A DNA stretch of 64,000 nucleotides from Corynebacterium alimapuense (GCF_003716585.1 NZ_PTJO01000003.1:638317-702316); one strand, 5' to 3'. Shown: positions 17,439 through 27,274, numbered from the stretch's first letter. Translations and numbers: made by a program. Notes: generated by a model not told the origin, from the sequence alone.

Positions 17439-18575
17439 CTACTGTTCTTCTGCCACCAAGATGTCGGTGATCATGCCATCGGCCAGCAGCCGGCCTCGAG
17501 CGGTGAGTGCAACACGATCACCATGGGTGATCAGGAGTCCGCGGGAGATAAATCCGTCCACCACCTCGCGTCCAGCCTGGTTGATCCACGACAGTGGAAT
17601 GCCTTCGCGCAGGCGCATCCCGAGCATGATTGCTTCGGTGTGACGGTCGGCGTCGGAAAGCTGTTCGGTCTCGGCGATGGGCAGCTGTCCAGAGGAAACC
17701 ATCTCGGAGTAGCGCGCCGGGTGTTTGACGTTGAAGAAACGCTGGTCGCCGAGGTGGGAATGAGCACCTGGGCCGGCACCCCACCAGTCGCCATCAGTCC
17801 AATAGAGGTGGTTATGTCGACATTCGCCGCCGGGCTTGGACCAGTTGGAGACCTCGTACCAATCGAAACCTTCGGCTCGGAGGCGTTCATCGATGATCTC
17901 GTAGCGGGCGGCATAAACATCTTCTTCAGGGGCAGGCAGCTCTCCGCGACGCACTTTACGAGCCATCGCTGTGCCATCCTCAACGATCAAAGAATAGGCG
18001 GAAACATGATCGACCCCGGCGGCCAAGACGGCGTCGAGAGTGCGTCGAACGTCATCGTCAGTCTCGGTAGGGGTGCCGTAGATCATGTCGAGATTGACGT
18101 GCTGGAACCCAGCAGCAGCAGCTTCTTGGGCGGCGGCGATCGCGCGTCCCGGAGTATGAGAACGATCGAGCACCCGAAGTACCGACGACGATGCGGACTG
18201 CATACCTAGAGAAACCCGATTGAATCCTGCGTCCAGCAGCCCGGAAAAGAACTCCGGGGAGGTGGATTCAGGGTTGGACTCGGTCGTAATTTCAGCGCCC
18301 GGGGCAAGCCCGAAACTATTTCGAACCGCAGACAGCAAGCGAGCTAAACCATCTGCACCAAGTAAGGAAGGAGTTCCGCCACCGACGAATACTGTCTCGG
18401 CTGGGCGTCCACCTTGTTCTGCAGCCAAGGAAAGCTCTCGTTCCAAAGCGTCGAGATAGGAAGAAGGAGAGGCTGAGGTTCCAAGCTCTCCTGGGGTGTA
18501 GGTATTGAAATCGCAATAGCCACAACGGGTTGCGCAGAACGGGACGTGGACGTACACGCCGAAGGGAACAGACAT
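17439..18575 (-). CDS. hemW: Heme chaperone HemW (radical SAM, formerly oxygen-independent coproporphyrinogen oxidase)
   Basis: A radical SAM protein that binds heme and passes it to target proteins. Within 378 residues the [4Fe-4S] motif is C14xxxC18xxC21 (PFCATRCGYC), followed by VFVGGGTPSLL and the HemN C-terminal domain. HemW lacks the fourth cysteine of true HemN, as here. The start is set at ATG 18575 because VPFGVYVHVPFC is the normal N-terminus; the longer frame would overlap the upstream gene. Its stop lies 7 bp from the end of the repeat array. Confidence 0.93.
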   Translation of the reverse strand: MSVPFGVYVHVPFCATRCGYCDFNTYTPGELGTSASPSSYLDALERELSLAAEQGGRPAETVFVGGGTPSLLGADGLARLLSAVRNSFGLAPGAEITTESNPESTSPEFFSGLLDAGFNRVSLGMQSASSSVLRVLDRSHTPGRAIAAAQEAAAAGFQHVNLDMIYGTPTETDDDVRRTLDAVLAAGVDHVSAYSLIVEDGTAMARKVRRGELPAPEEDVYAARYEIIDERLRAEGFDWYEVSNWSKPGGECRHNHLYWTDGDWWGAGPGAHSHLGDQRFFNVKHPARYSEMVSSGQLPIAETEQLSDADRHTEAIMLGMRLREGIPLSWINQAGREVVDGFISRGLLITHGDRVALTARGRLLADGMITDILVAEEQ

Positions 18576-18585
18576 GGCCGACAGC

Positions 18586-19269
18586 CTAGCTGGCGGCGCC
18601 GCGTCCTTGGGCAGCGCGCTTGGCTGCGACGCTGGCGACGATGGCGTCGATACGCGCTCGTTCGGCGAGGAACATCGGCGGATTGTTGCCACGCATGGTG
18701 CGGGTATAGGCCGGATGAGCTTCCGCTACAGTGCTAAGCCAGCCGGAAACAGCCGCAGTGACAGTGGTACCCACACGAGCATAAAGATGAGGAAGGCTGA
18801 CTGCATCGAGATTTCGAGCGACCAGATCAGTCTGGGTAAGCACCCAGTCGACGGTCCCATCGAGCCATTCGGTGACCGCTTCAGTGCGGGCATCGAGCAC
18901 ATCGGATAATTCATGGACAGCGCCCGGCTGCTCAGAAATCGGGTAATCGGAGTTGAGAACCGCGGCGTCGAGAAGATTGGGTTCTGGTAGCCGAGCCCCC
19001 GGAGCTGCGGAGGCAGAAAGGACCCCGGCCCGAACACCTGATGTCAACGCTTGTCGGAGGCCAAGGAGGTCACCGACGATGGTGCGAGAATCACGACGGG
19101 CATCATCGAGAATCTCACTAAACTCGGCAAGACAGTCCTCAACAAGCTCTGCGTCCCAATCACCAACAGCCTCAGCAAGGTGTTCGATGTAACCGGCGAC
19201 TTCGTCACCGATGTTGTAGATCTCCTGCGTGAGCTCACGGTGGCGTAGCTCGGCGGCGATCTTCTGCAT
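18586..19269 (-). CDS. Conserved hypothetical helical protein
   Basis: A 227-residue, Ala-rich, strongly alpha-helical protein without signal peptide or membrane segment. No known domain was recognised. It lies between fadD and hemW on the same strand, with a 10-bp gap to hemW, and is probably co-transcribed with it. A GGGG purine patch lies nine bases before the ATG. The acidic N-terminal half (AELVEDCLAEFSEILDDARR) could form a coiled coil. No function is proposed. Confidence 0.7.
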   Translation of the reverse strand: MQKIAAELRHRELTQEIYNIGDEVAGYIEHLAEAVGDWDAELVEDCLAEFSEILDDARRDSRTIVGDLLGLRQALTSGVRAGVLSASAAPGARLPEPNLLDAAVLNSDYPISEQPGAVHELSDVLDARTEAVTEWLDGTVDWVLTQTDLVARNLDAVSLPHLYARVGTTVTAAVSGWLSTVAEAHPAYTRTMRGNNPPMFLAERARIDAIVASVAAKRAAQGRGAAS

Positions 19270-19364
19270 CGGAAGCTACCCCTTTTTCCTTGACGTTTGC
19301 TGGATCTTCGCTGACTCTATGTCAGGACTCCGAGGTTTTCTGGTCGGCGCGCCGAATACCTCGA

Positions 19365-21194
19365 CTAGCGCTGATAGAGATGATCAATGGCATCTGCATA
19401 CCGCTGGGTGACCACGTTGCGTTTCACCTTCATCGTCGGGGTAAGTTCATTGCCTTCTTCGGTCAGATCCTGGTCGAGGATATAGAACTTCTTGATGCCC
19501 TCCGCGCTGGAGACCGTGGCATTGACCGTGTTAACGGCGTCTTGGATCTCTGCACGCAAGGTGGGGTGAGTAGCCAGATCGCTGATGGATTTGTTCTCTG
19601 GAATGTTGTGGTCGAGCTTCCACCTAGTCATTGCATCCTCGTCGAGGGTAACCAACAGACCAATGAACGGCTTTCCATCGCCGACGAGCATCGCTTGAGA
19701 GATCAGCGGGTGCGCCCGGAGTGAATCCTCGAGCGGGCCAGGGGAAACATTCTTTCCGCCTGCGGTAACGATCAGGTCCTTCTTGCGGCCAGTGATCACC
19801 AGTTGTCCGGTTTCTAGGATCTCTCCGAGATCTCCCGTGTTGTACCAACCATTGTGCATTGACTCTGCAGTAGCTTCGTCGTTATTCCAATAGCCCTCGA
19901 AGACGGTTGATCCTTTGACCAGGATTTCCCCATCCTCGTTGATTCGGATGGTGGTGCCGCCGATCGGGCGCCCCACCGAGCCGATCTTCTGGTCATCGAA
20001 ATCAACCGCAGCCGCGGCGGCTGTCTCCGTCAATCCGTAGCCCTCGTAGACGGGGACACCAATTCCGCGGAAGAAGTGCAGCAGATCATGGCTCATGGCT
20101 GAGCCACCAGTAATGCAATATTTCACTGAGTCGCCAATCCCAGCGCGGATCTTGGAGTAGACCAGCCGATCAAACATCCGACGGCGAGCCAGCAACGCAC
20201 GTGAAGGCCCCTCCGGAGTGTCCAAAGCGCGGGAGTAATCGATGGCAGTGCTCTCCGCACTGGCGAAGATGCGCGCTTTAATCAAGCCACCATCTAGCGC
20301 ATTTGCGGCAGCGGAATTGCGCACTTTTTCAAACACCCGCGGTACTCCGAGGATGAGGTTGGGACGCGACCGGGAAAACTCCACCGAAAGGGTAGAGAAA
20401 TCAGCCCAGTGGCTCTGAGTTGCGCCGCCGATAACCACCGCGAGAGAAACCGCACGGGAAAGAACGTGCGCCATCGGTAGGAAGGTCAGGACACGGGTAC
20501 CCGGCATCGCGATCGCGCCGACCGGGTGAGTGAGCAATCCACGAATTTCCGAGAGCCAGTTGCGGTGAGTCAAACGGCAGCCCTTGGGACGGCCGGTGGT
20601 ACCCGAGGTATAGACCAATGAAGCGAGGTCGTCGGTGGAGGTGGAAGAAATTCGCTCTTCCACTGCCGAAGTAGCAACCTGACGGCCCTCAAACTTCAAG
20701 GTGGCAATGGCTGAGGAGTTAATCTCAAGCACTCGGCGCAATTGTGAGGGCGAACCATATAATCCTGCGTTGCCGTCTTCTCTTAGGACCAAATGCGCAA
20801 TCAGTTCGGAATGTTCACGAGTCTCCGTGATCGCCATGACTGCGCCAGAGTCCTCGATAATCCACTGCATCTGCATCAAAGATGATGAAGGGTAGACCGG
20901 CACTGACACTGCGCCAGCTGCCCAAATAGCGAAATCGAGCAACGACCACTCATATCGAGTGCCCGAGATGAGTGCGACGCGATCACCCTTGCTCACGCCG
21001 GAGGCAATCAGGCCCTTGGCCACGTCAAATACCTCATCGACGAACTCACGAGAGGTAACATTGACCCACTCATAGTTAGCTGGCCGGGTAAACATCACCC
21101 CGTTGGGATTGTTCTTCGCGGTAGCAAGCATTGCGGTTAGGCAACTCTCGCCCGGAGCGATTTCAAACTCAGCCGGGGTGCTGTATTCCTGCAC
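19365..21194 (-). CDS. Long-chain fatty-acid-CoA ligase (FadD15-like)
   Basis: Activates fatty acids to acyl-CoA via acyl-AMP. The 609-residue ANL-superfamily enzyme shows the AMP-binding loop LVYTSGTTGRPKG, EGYGLTET, the NTGDLGE motif with adenylate-binding Asp, and the C-terminal GRKKDLIVTAGGKNVSP hinge. It resembles the FadD15 subfamily seen upstream of hemW in corynebacteria. The start is GTG 21194, preceded by GAGAGGA at eight bases; a TTG 16 codons earlier lacks a ribosome site. It is divergent from malQ. Confidence 0.92.
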   Translation of the reverse strand: MQEYSTPAEFEIAPGESCLTAMLATAKNNPNGVMFTRPANYEWVNVTSREFVDEVFDVAKGLIASGVSKGDRVALISGTRYEWSLLDFAIWAAGAVSVPVYPSSSLMQMQWIIEDSGAVMAITETREHSELIAHLVLREDGNAGLYGSPSQLRRVLEINSSAIATLKFEGRQVATSAVEERISSTSTDDLASLVYTSGTTGRPKGCRLTHRNWLSEIRGLLTHPVGAIAMPGTRVLTFLPMAHVLSRAVSLAVVIGGATQSHWADFSTLSVEFSRSRPNLILGVPRVFEKVRNSAAANALDGGLIKARIFASAESTAIDYSRALDTPEGPSRALLARRRMFDRLVYSKIRAGIGDSVKYCITGGSAMSHDLLHFFRGIGVPVYEGYGLTETAAAAAVDFDDQKIGSVGRPIGGTTIRINEDGEILVKGSTVFEGYWNNDEATAESMHNGWYNTGDLGEILETGQLVITGRKKDLIVTAGGKNVSPGPLEDSLRAHPLISQAMLVGDGKPFIGLLVTLDEDAMTRWKLDHNIPENKSISDLATHPTLRAEIQDAVNTVNATVSSAEGIKKFYILDQDLTEEGNELTPTMKVKRNVVTQRYADAIDHLYQR

Positions 21195-21361
21195 TGCTAA
21201 TGTCCTCTCGTTGTGTCCATGGAGCGTCACTGTCGGCGGCAATTTCTAGCATTTTCTCCCTGACCATACCCTTGGATACTGCCCTCTGGAGTCGTGACAG
21301 GCCCAGGTAATCTGCCGGACTTTTCAGCGAAAGAGGACTCGGGGTGGCAATATGTTGACTT

Positions 21362-23497
21362 GTGACTTACCAGGACGTGTTGAGAGACCTTGCGGACGCT
21401 CATGGCGTCGCCACGCAGTACACCGCCAGCGATGGGGAGCTAATCGGTGTTTCCCAGGACACGCTGATTAAAACTCTGCGCGCCTTAGGTGTGCAGCTTG
21501 GCGATGATCCAGATGAAGCTGCCGCCGCCGCCCAGCTGGCTGCCTACCGTGATGCGGAGGCTACTCGCCCGTTGCCACCGTGTGTGGTCACCACCGTTGG
21601 CTCATCACCGACGTTTAATGTCCACGTCCATGATGGCGCGCCTGCTCAGGTCCGCCTGATCTTGGAGGATGGCAGCATCCGGGAGGCCTACCAGGAGGAA
21701 AACTGGAGCGCGCCACTGACGGTAGCGGGCATCACGTGGGGCGAGGCCACTTTCCGACTCCCCGATGACCTACCGCTGGGCTGGCACCACATCGAGCTGG
21801 TTTCAGGTGAGTACCGCAACGAATGCGCGCTCATTATCACTCCGGTTCGGCTTTCCACTACCGATGAATACACCAACTCCCCCGCAGCCGGGGTGATGGC
21901 CCAAATGTATTCGGTGCGCTCAGCCGATTCTTGGGGCATCGGTGATTTCCACGACATGGGTCAGCTCGCCGAGGTACTGGCAACTGAAGCCGGTGCTGAT
22001 TTCCTTTTGGTCAATCCCATGCATGCGGCGGAACCGTTCCCGCCGGTCGAGGATTCTCCTTATCTGCCCACCACGCGCCGTTTCACCAACCCGATCTACT
22101 TGCGCATCGAGGATGTCCCCGAGGTGGAGTTGCTCGATAAAGATACCCGCGCGGATGTTGAAGAATTAGCCGAAGAACTCCGCGAGATGAATCTCTCTGG
22201 AGAAATCATCGATCGCAACCCGGTATTCCAAGCCAAGCTCGATGTACTCCACGAGCTCTACGCACTACCGCGTTCGGCCAAGCGGGAACAGGATCTTCAA
22301 GCGTTCGTTGAGCGCGAGGGCCAAGGCCTCGTGGACTTCGCTTCTTGGTGTGCCCAGCGCGAGCTCGACCAGATCCATACTCAACGCGCTCATGCCATTC
22401 GGCCCAGCATCGAGGAGCTAACCGGTTTCTACATCTGGTTGCAGCTTCTCTGCGATGAGCAGCTAGCCGCAGCTCAAAAGCGAGCCAAAGACGCCGGCAT
22501 GAAGATCGGAATCATGGCAGATTTGGCAGTCGGTGTGCACCCGGGCGGCGCCGATGCCCATAATCTTGCCCCCTGGTTGGCTCCAGAGGCCTCTGTTGGC
22601 GCCCCGCCGGACGGCTACAACCAGCAAGGCCAAGACTGGTCGCAGCCGCCATGGCACCCAGTCAAGTTGGCAGAAGATGGCTACCGCGCGTGGCGGAATC
22701 TGCTTACCACCGTGCTGCGCCATTCCGGAGGAATCCGCGTCGATCATATTCTCGGGCTCTTCCGACTTTTCTGGATTCCGCGGATGCAGTCCCCGACCAC
22801 CGGCACTTATGTGCAATTCGACCATGAAGCTCTAGTGGGCATCTTGGCGCTAGAAGCCGAGCGCGCAGGTGCGGTAGTCATCGGCGAGGATCTGGGTACC
22901 TTTGAGCCTTGGGTCCGAGACGTCCTCGCGTCCAAGGGCGTTATGGGCACATCGATCCTCTGGTTCGAGGCCACCCCGGATGGCCCATTGCCTCAGGATC
23001 AATACCGCGTACTCTCTTTGAGTTCAATCAATACTCATGATCTGCCTCCCACGGCTGGCTATCTCGCTGGCGAGCACATCACCTTGCGTGATGAGCTTGG
23101 AGTGCTGACCCGCTCAGCCGCCGATGAAGACGCCGAAGATCTTGAGTGGCAGGCCAAGATCCTCGACAGCATCCGGGAGACCGGATGTTTCGAAGGCACG
23201 GAGCTGGCGCACACCGAATTTGAAGGCTTGGCACGTGATAAGCGCGGAGAAATCGGCGAGCTTATTGTCAGCCTGCACCAGTTCATCTCCGGCACCCCTT
23301 CAGCGCTCAGCTGTACCTCGCTGGTCGATATGGTCGGCGATATTCGCTCCCAAAACCAGCCTGGCACCACCAGAGATCAGTACCCCAACTGGTGTATCCC
23401 GCTCAGTGATGGAAAGGGCCGCCCAGTCTTGATCGAAGACTTGGCCGACAACGAACTTTTCCAAGAAGTTGCTAAGGCCTCTCGCCGTCCGCAGTAA
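21362..23497 (+). CDS. malQ: 4-alpha-glucanotransferase (amylomaltase)
   Basis: Transfers glucan chains between maltodextrins in maltose and glycogen metabolism. The 711-residue GH77 protein has an actinobacterial N-terminal extension (about 160 residues) before the barrel. Catalytic residues are D461 (GGIRVDHILGLFR), E509 (VIGEDLGT) and D560 (INTHDLPPT). The start is GTG with a poor ribosome site. A near-perfect 16-bp-stem terminator follows. treS and maltokinase 11 kb away belong to the same alpha-glucan/trehalose network. Confidence 0.96.
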   Translation: MTYQDVLRDLADAHGVATQYTASDGELIGVSQDTLIKTLRALGVQLGDDPDEAAAAAQLAAYRDAEATRPLPPCVVTTVGSSPTFNVHVHDGAPAQVRLILEDGSIREAYQEENWSAPLTVAGITWGEATFRLPDDLPLGWHHIELVSGEYRNECALIITPVRLSTTDEYTNSPAAGVMAQMYSVRSADSWGIGDFHDMGQLAEVLATEAGADFLLVNPMHAAEPFPPVEDSPYLPTTRRFTNPIYLRIEDVPEVELLDKDTRADVEELAEELREMNLSGEIIDRNPVFQAKLDVLHELYALPRSAKREQDLQAFVEREGQGLVDFASWCAQRELDQIHTQRAHAIRPSIEELTGFYIWLQLLCDEQLAAAQKRAKDAGMKIGIMADLAVGVHPGGADAHNLAPWLAPEASVGAPPDGYNQQGQDWSQPPWHPVKLAEDGYRAWRNLLTTVLRHSGGIRVDHILGLFRLFWIPRMQSPTTGTYVQFDHEALVGILALEAERAGAVVIGEDLGTFEPWVRDVLASKGVMGTSILWFEATPDGPLPQDQYRVLSLSSINTHDLPPTAGYLAGEHITLRDELGVLTRSAADEDAEDLEWQAKILDSIRETGCFEGTELAHTEFEGLARDKRGEIGELIVSLHQFISGTPSALSCTSLVDMVGDIRSQNQPGTTRDQYPNWCIPLSDGKGRPVLIEDLADNELFQEVAKASRRPQ

Positions 23498-23507
23498 AAA
23501 TTCTCAG

Positions 23508-23551
23508 AGCAAAACACCCGGAGACCGCATATGGCCTCCGGGTGTTTTGCT
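23508..23551 (+). terminator. Strong bidirectional terminator after malQ
   Basis: AGCAAAACACCCGGAG (23508-23523) and its perfect complement (23536-23551) form a 16-bp stem with a 12-base loop. The A-rich and T-rich ends give T tracts on both strands, so it can end malQ and the convergent small-protein operon. Confidence 0.95.
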
Positions 23552-23557
23552 ATCTGC

Positions 23558-23707
23558 TTAGAATAAGGTGATCAGCCAAGTAATGAGCACAATCGCTAAC
23601 AAAATCCACAGCGATTGGGTCACCCGTGACTGCGGGTACTTACGCTTGGCCTTCGGCAGCTTCTGATCTTGCCGGCGCAGTTCCTCGGGATTGGCCATCG
23701 TTGTCAT
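23558..23707 (-). CDS. Small single-pass membrane protein, 49 residues
   Basis: This frame encodes a charged N-terminal half (NPEELRRQDQKLPKAKRKYP) and one C-terminal membrane helix of about 17 residues (SLWILLAIVLITWLITLF), the layout of many real small membrane proteins. AGGAG lies just before the first ATG (23707), and a second in-frame ATG three codons later (23698) has an 11-base spacing. It ends 7 bp from the terminator stem. It overlaps the end of the 95-residue frame by 68 bp in a different frame. It was read directly from the sequence and has no assigned function. Confidence 0.55.
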   Translation of the reverse strand: MTTMANPEELRRQDQKLPKAKRKYPQSRVTQSLWILLAIVLITWLITLF

Positions 23708-23927
23708 TGCTCCTGATTGAGTGTCGGGTGGGGCGAACTGTGTCGCCTCCGGTTATCGATCGCCACACTCGCAGTCCAGCGAATGTAGCGGAGTCCACCA
23801 TTCGAACCAGCACCACGGCGGATACTGCCGCCAGCGGCACAGCCACGAGCAAGATCAGCCCAGCCTGCAGCCACAACGGGGTGACAATCAGGTGTTGGGT
23901 GGTCCAGTCCACAGCGGCGGAGAACAT
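23640..23927 (-). CDS. Small membrane protein, 95 residues
   Basis: A short protein with a hydrophobic segment at about residues 13-42 (LWLQAGLILLVAVPLAAVSA) and a hydrophilic, basic C-terminal tail. It starts at ATG 23927, 11 bp after the stop of the M3 peptidase gene, so the two probably share a transcript. The last 23 codons overlap the start of the 49-residue membrane protein. It could be a single-pass or hairpin membrane protein. No family was recognised. Confidence 0.6.
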   Translation of the reverse strand: MFSAAVDWTTQHLIVTPLWLQAGLILLVAVPLAAVSAVVLVRMVDSATFAGLRVWRSITGGDTVRPTRHSIRSNDNDGQSRGTAPARSEAAEGQA

Positions 23928-23938
23928 AAAATCTCAAT

Positions 23939-25951
23939 CTACCCCACGTCAACGCCAGCCAACCCGCGGCGGGCAAGCAGGGGGCGCACATCGCGCTCGC
24001 GTCCGCGCAATGTGCGGAAGGCTTCTTGGTAGTCCACCGAGGCACCTCGGGAGAGAATCAGATCACGGAAACTGCTACCCGCGGAGGCAATATCGCCTGC
24101 TTGAGCGAACCAATCGAAGCCATCAGCATCGAGTGCTTCTGCCCAAAGGTAAGAGTAATAGCCAGCTGAGTAGCCGCCGCCGAAGATATGGTTGAAGTAA
24201 CTCGAACGGTAGCGTGGCGAGAGATTGTCCACTGCCAGGCCAGCTTCTTCTAGGGCTGCTTGTTCGAAAGCCTCCACCGCTGCGGCGTCCCCGCCGAGTG
24301 CGTTCGCTTCCTCCAGCGTCAGCGAATGCCACGCCAGGTCGATGATGGCGGCAGCAAGGTATTCGGAAGTATCGAAGCCTTGGCCGAACTGCCGGGCGCT
24401 GAGGACGGCGTCGATAAGCTCATCGGGGATGACCTGGCCGGTATCTACGTGCCGGGCATAATTGCGCACCACCTCGGGGTCAAAGGCCCAGTTTTCGTTG
24501 ATTTGGGAGGGAAATTCCACCCAATCGCGGGGGACGTTGGTGCCCGACAGACTCGGGTAGCGCACGTTGGAAAGCAATCCATGAAGCGCGTGGCCGAACT
24601 CATGGAACAGGGTGGTCACCTGATCAATGCTCAGCAGCGGACTCGAACCATCAGTGGGCTGAGTGATCGACATGACGTTGACCACCACTGGCTTGGTATC
24701 CAACAGCTGCGATTGATCAACAAAAGAGCTCATCCATGCCCCGCCGCGTTTCGACGGCCGCGCGAAGTAGTCGGTCAGCAGCAGCCCCAGGCCGGTGCCA
24801 TCGGCGTCGATGATCTCCCACACATCCACGCCCTCGGCGTAGCCCTGCAGGTCTGCTCGCGGCTGGACGCTGACGCCGTAGAGCCGCTGGGCGGCGAAGA
24901 ATACTCCGTCAGTGAGCACCTGATCGAGAGGGAAATAGTGCGAGAGCGCGTCTTCATCTAGCTGGTAGTCGCGCTCGCGTACCTTCGCCTGCCAATAGGG
25001 CCAATCAGCGGCACTGAGTTCTTCCCCAGCTAGTTCTGAGGCCAGTTTGTGCTCGGCCACAGCATTGGCCGAAGCCGCGGGCGCCAAATCAAAAAGCAAG
25101 GCCCGAGCAGCCTCTGCGGTACCAGCAGTCTCCTCTGCGATGACGTAGTCAGCGTGGGTGTCATAGCCCAGCAGCCGGGCGTGCTCAGCGCGTAGCCGAA
25201 CCTGTGCCACAAGATTATCGACGTTCGTTTCAACGCCCCGTTGCCCGGAAGCTGCATGAAGCTGTGCTCGCGAGGCCGGATTTTCTAGAACTACCTGCGC
25301 AGATTGCACAGACGGCAGCTCGAGCGGAAGCAACCATCCCTGCCCTTCTGCCGCGGCGTGGGCGGAGTCGATGCGCGACTGGCTCAGACCAGCAAGTTGA
25401 GCGGGGTCGTCGAAACGCACAGCCAACCGGGTCGTATCGGCCAACAACGCGCGACCAAACTGCTCCGATAGCGAGCTGAGCTGCTGGTTGATCTCACTGA
25501 GTCGCTGCTTGTCTGAGAGGCTTAATCCAGCACCCCGGCGAGTGAAACTCCGAAGAAGCTGTGCATAAAGGCGGCTGGATTCGTTGTCCTCGGGAACATC
25601 CACCTCCAGCAATCGCCGGTAGAGCTCCGCATCTTGGTAGATCGCATCGCTGTGTTCGGACAATCGTGGCACCACTTGTGCCACCACCGCATCAAGTTCT
25701 TCAGTGGCATCGGTGCCTTGCAGGTTAAACAGCCAGGCGGTCACTCGCCCAAGGTCTTGTCCGGAAGCCTCCAGCGCCTCGACGGTATTAGCCCAATTCG
25801 GTTCTTCTGCTGCCAAAATCTCATCGATCTCTGCACGATGGGTCACCAACGCGATATCGAAGGCTTCAATCGCGTGCTCAAGCCTGATGTCAGCAAAAGC
25901 AGGCAAGTGATAGGGAAGGTCGGATGTATGAAGCAATGGATTCACGGTCAT
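23939..25951 (-). CDS. M3-family zinc metallopeptidase (Dcp/oligopeptidase A type)
   Basis: A cytosolic peptidase that degrades short peptides. The 670-residue, largely helical protein contains the zinc motif HEFGH (450-454) with the third ligand Glu in the downstream VEFPSQINENW block. The family blocks GLLLTDYFARPSK, FGGGYSAGYYSYLWAEAL and SRGASVDY are also present. It lacks a signal peptide. It heads a short minus-strand unit with two small membrane proteins and is divergent from a carboxylesterase with about 32 bp between the starts. Confidence 0.93.
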   Translation of the reverse strand: MTVNPLLHTSDLPYHLPAFADIRLEHAIEAFDIALVTHRAEIDEILAAEEPNWANTVEALEASGQDLGRVTAWLFNLQGTDATEELDAVVAQVVPRLSEHSDAIYQDAELYRRLLEVDVPEDNESSRLYAQLLRSFTRRGAGLSLSDKQRLSEINQQLSSLSEQFGRALLADTTRLAVRFDDPAQLAGLSQSRIDSAHAAAEGQGWLLPLELPSVQSAQVVLENPASRAQLHAASGQRGVETNVDNLVAQVRLRAEHARLLGYDTHADYVIAEETAGTAEAARALLFDLAPAASANAVAEHKLASELAGEELSAADWPYWQAKVRERDYQLDEDALSHYFPLDQVLTDGVFFAAQRLYGVSVQPRADLQGYAEGVDVWEIIDADGTGLGLLLTDYFARPSKRGGAWMSSFVDQSQLLDTKPVVVNVMSITQPTDGSSPLLSIDQVTTLFHEFGHALHGLLSNVRYPSLSGTNVPRDWVEFPSQINENWAFDPEVVRNYARHVDTGQVIPDELIDAVLSARQFGQGFDTSEYLAAAIIDLAWHSLTLEEANALGGDAAAVEAFEQAALEEAGLAVDNLSPRYRSSYFNHIFGGGYSAGYYSYLWAEALDADGFDWFAQAGDIASAGSSFRDLILSRGASVDYQEAFRTLRGRERDVRPLLARRGLAGVDVG

Positions 25952-25983
25952 GATGGACGATGGTAGTTGGTAGCGTTATCGAC

Positions 25984-27270
25984 ATGTCAGATGATGCACG
26001 CGTCACCGTGTACTGCCCCGCGGGAGAGATCACCGGGACCAGCGACGGGCAAGTAACCAATTTCAGATCAATCCCCTACTCACACATCCCTGGGGACTTC
26101 TTTGACGCGCAACGTCTACCCAACACTCCTCAAGAACCTATCGACGCCACCGTTCACCGACCGGAGTCCATTGCGCTGTCGATAACCACCCCGCATGATT
26201 CCCGACCGTTAGCGGATCTGCCAGTCATCGTCTACATCCATGGCGGCCGCTTCGAAAACGGCACGCACGGTGATCGTCGCGCCGATGGCGCTCCCAATGC
26301 CCGAGCCAAGGTCATTACCGTCCACATCGGATACCGCGTCAAGCTCGCCGGTTTCGCTCAATTCCACAATGATGAGCCACACCGCTACCGTGGCATCGAT
26401 GACTGTCAGCTGGGCTTGGAATGGGTCCAACGCAATATCGAATCCTTCGGCGGGGATCCCACCAACGTCACCCTCGTGGGCCAATCCGCCGGCGCCACTA
26501 CTGCCCTGTGGCTGAGCCGACGCGATCACTACCGGGGTTGTTTTCGCCGAGTAATGGCGATGTCTCCCTGCTTTCCAAGAGATAGTTTTCAACACCGCAA
26601 AGGCTCCCTGCGCACCGTGCTGGGCAAACCAGTAACGAGGGCATCACTAACCAAGCTGGCGGCGAAGAACCCACGTTTATTAGAGCGCGGCTACTCCCGA
26701 TTCCGTACCTGGCACGGACTAGATATGGCATTAGGACCGACGCCTCTTGACGGCGCCGAAATGACCGATTTGCCCCTGTGGATGACCAGTACTCGCGAAG
26801 AGTTTTACCATCTGCCCGGTGGTCGCACACTCGACGATCGGGGCTGGGGGCCTAGAGCCGCCCGGTTCTTAGCCAAACGGATGGGGCTTAGCGGATCAGT
26901 ATCTGCGTGGATAGCCGCAGCCCAAAAAATGGATCCAGAACGAGTAGTTGGACGACTCATCGGTGATGCTTCCAACCGCCGATGGGTCTCACAGGCAGCC
27001 GAACAGTCTCTCGGACCAGTGTGGATGAGCGAATACGTGCGAGATGCCACCCCTGCGCTGCACTGCGTGGAGATTCCCTATGTCTTTGGGCTAGAACCCG
27101 GCATCTCCCATGAACAGCTGCTGAGGTTCGCCCACGGACGAGAACCACTGTGGCCACGCTATACGGCCAATACCGGCCGGCAGGTCTGTCGCACCAACCT
27201 CGACAGCGGTACTACCGAGATAGTCTCCGACCCGCTGAAGATGGTGCGTGAAGCCTTCGGACCGAACTAG
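25984..27270 (+). CDS. Type-B carboxylesterase, alpha/beta hydrolase
   Basis: A cytosolic esterase of the carboxylesterase/para-nitrobenzyl esterase family (428 residues), substrate unknown. The oxyanion region is VYIHGGRFENGT, and the nucleophile is S168 in GQSAGA. The N-terminal FRSIPYSHIPGDFFDAQ and the ESFGGDPTNVTLVGQSAG block are diagnostic of type B. The start is set at the ATG at 25984; an earlier in-frame codon would leave only 8 bp to the divergent peptidase gene. It converges on idi, with stops 4 bp apart. Confidence 0.88.
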   Translation: MSDDARVTVYCPAGEITGTSDGQVTNFRSIPYSHIPGDFFDAQRLPNTPQEPIDATVHRPESIALSITTPHDSRPLADLPVIVYIHGGRFENGTHGDRRADGAPNARAKVITVHIGYRVKLAGFAQFHNDEPHRYRGIDDCQLGLEWVQRNIESFGGDPTNVTLVGQSAGATTALWLSRRDHYRGCFRRVMAMSPCFPRDSFQHRKGSLRTVLGKPVTRASLTKLAAKNPRLLERGYSRFRTWHGLDMALGPTPLDGAEMTDLPLWMTSTREEFYHLPGGRTLDDRGWGPRAARFLAKRMGLSGSVSAWIAAAQKMDPERVVGRLIGDASNRRWVSQAAEQSLGPVWMSEYVRDATPALHCVEIPYVFGLEPGISHEQLLRFAHGREPLWPRYTANTGRQVCRTNLDSGTTEIVSDPLKMVREAFGPN

Positions 27271-27274
27271 AACG

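Noticed and set aside
17066-17643. Short repetitive plus-strand proteins across the repeat array
   Set aside because: They are translations of the 82-bp repeats and change frame between units; no coding evidence.
17523-18209. Plus-strand open frame opposite hemW
   Set aside because: The opposite strand encodes HemW with an intact radical SAM motif; this frame has no start signal or similarity.
24260-24961. Plus-strand open frame opposite the M3 peptidase
   Set aside because: The peptidase with HEFGH is on the other strand; this frame is an antisense shadow.
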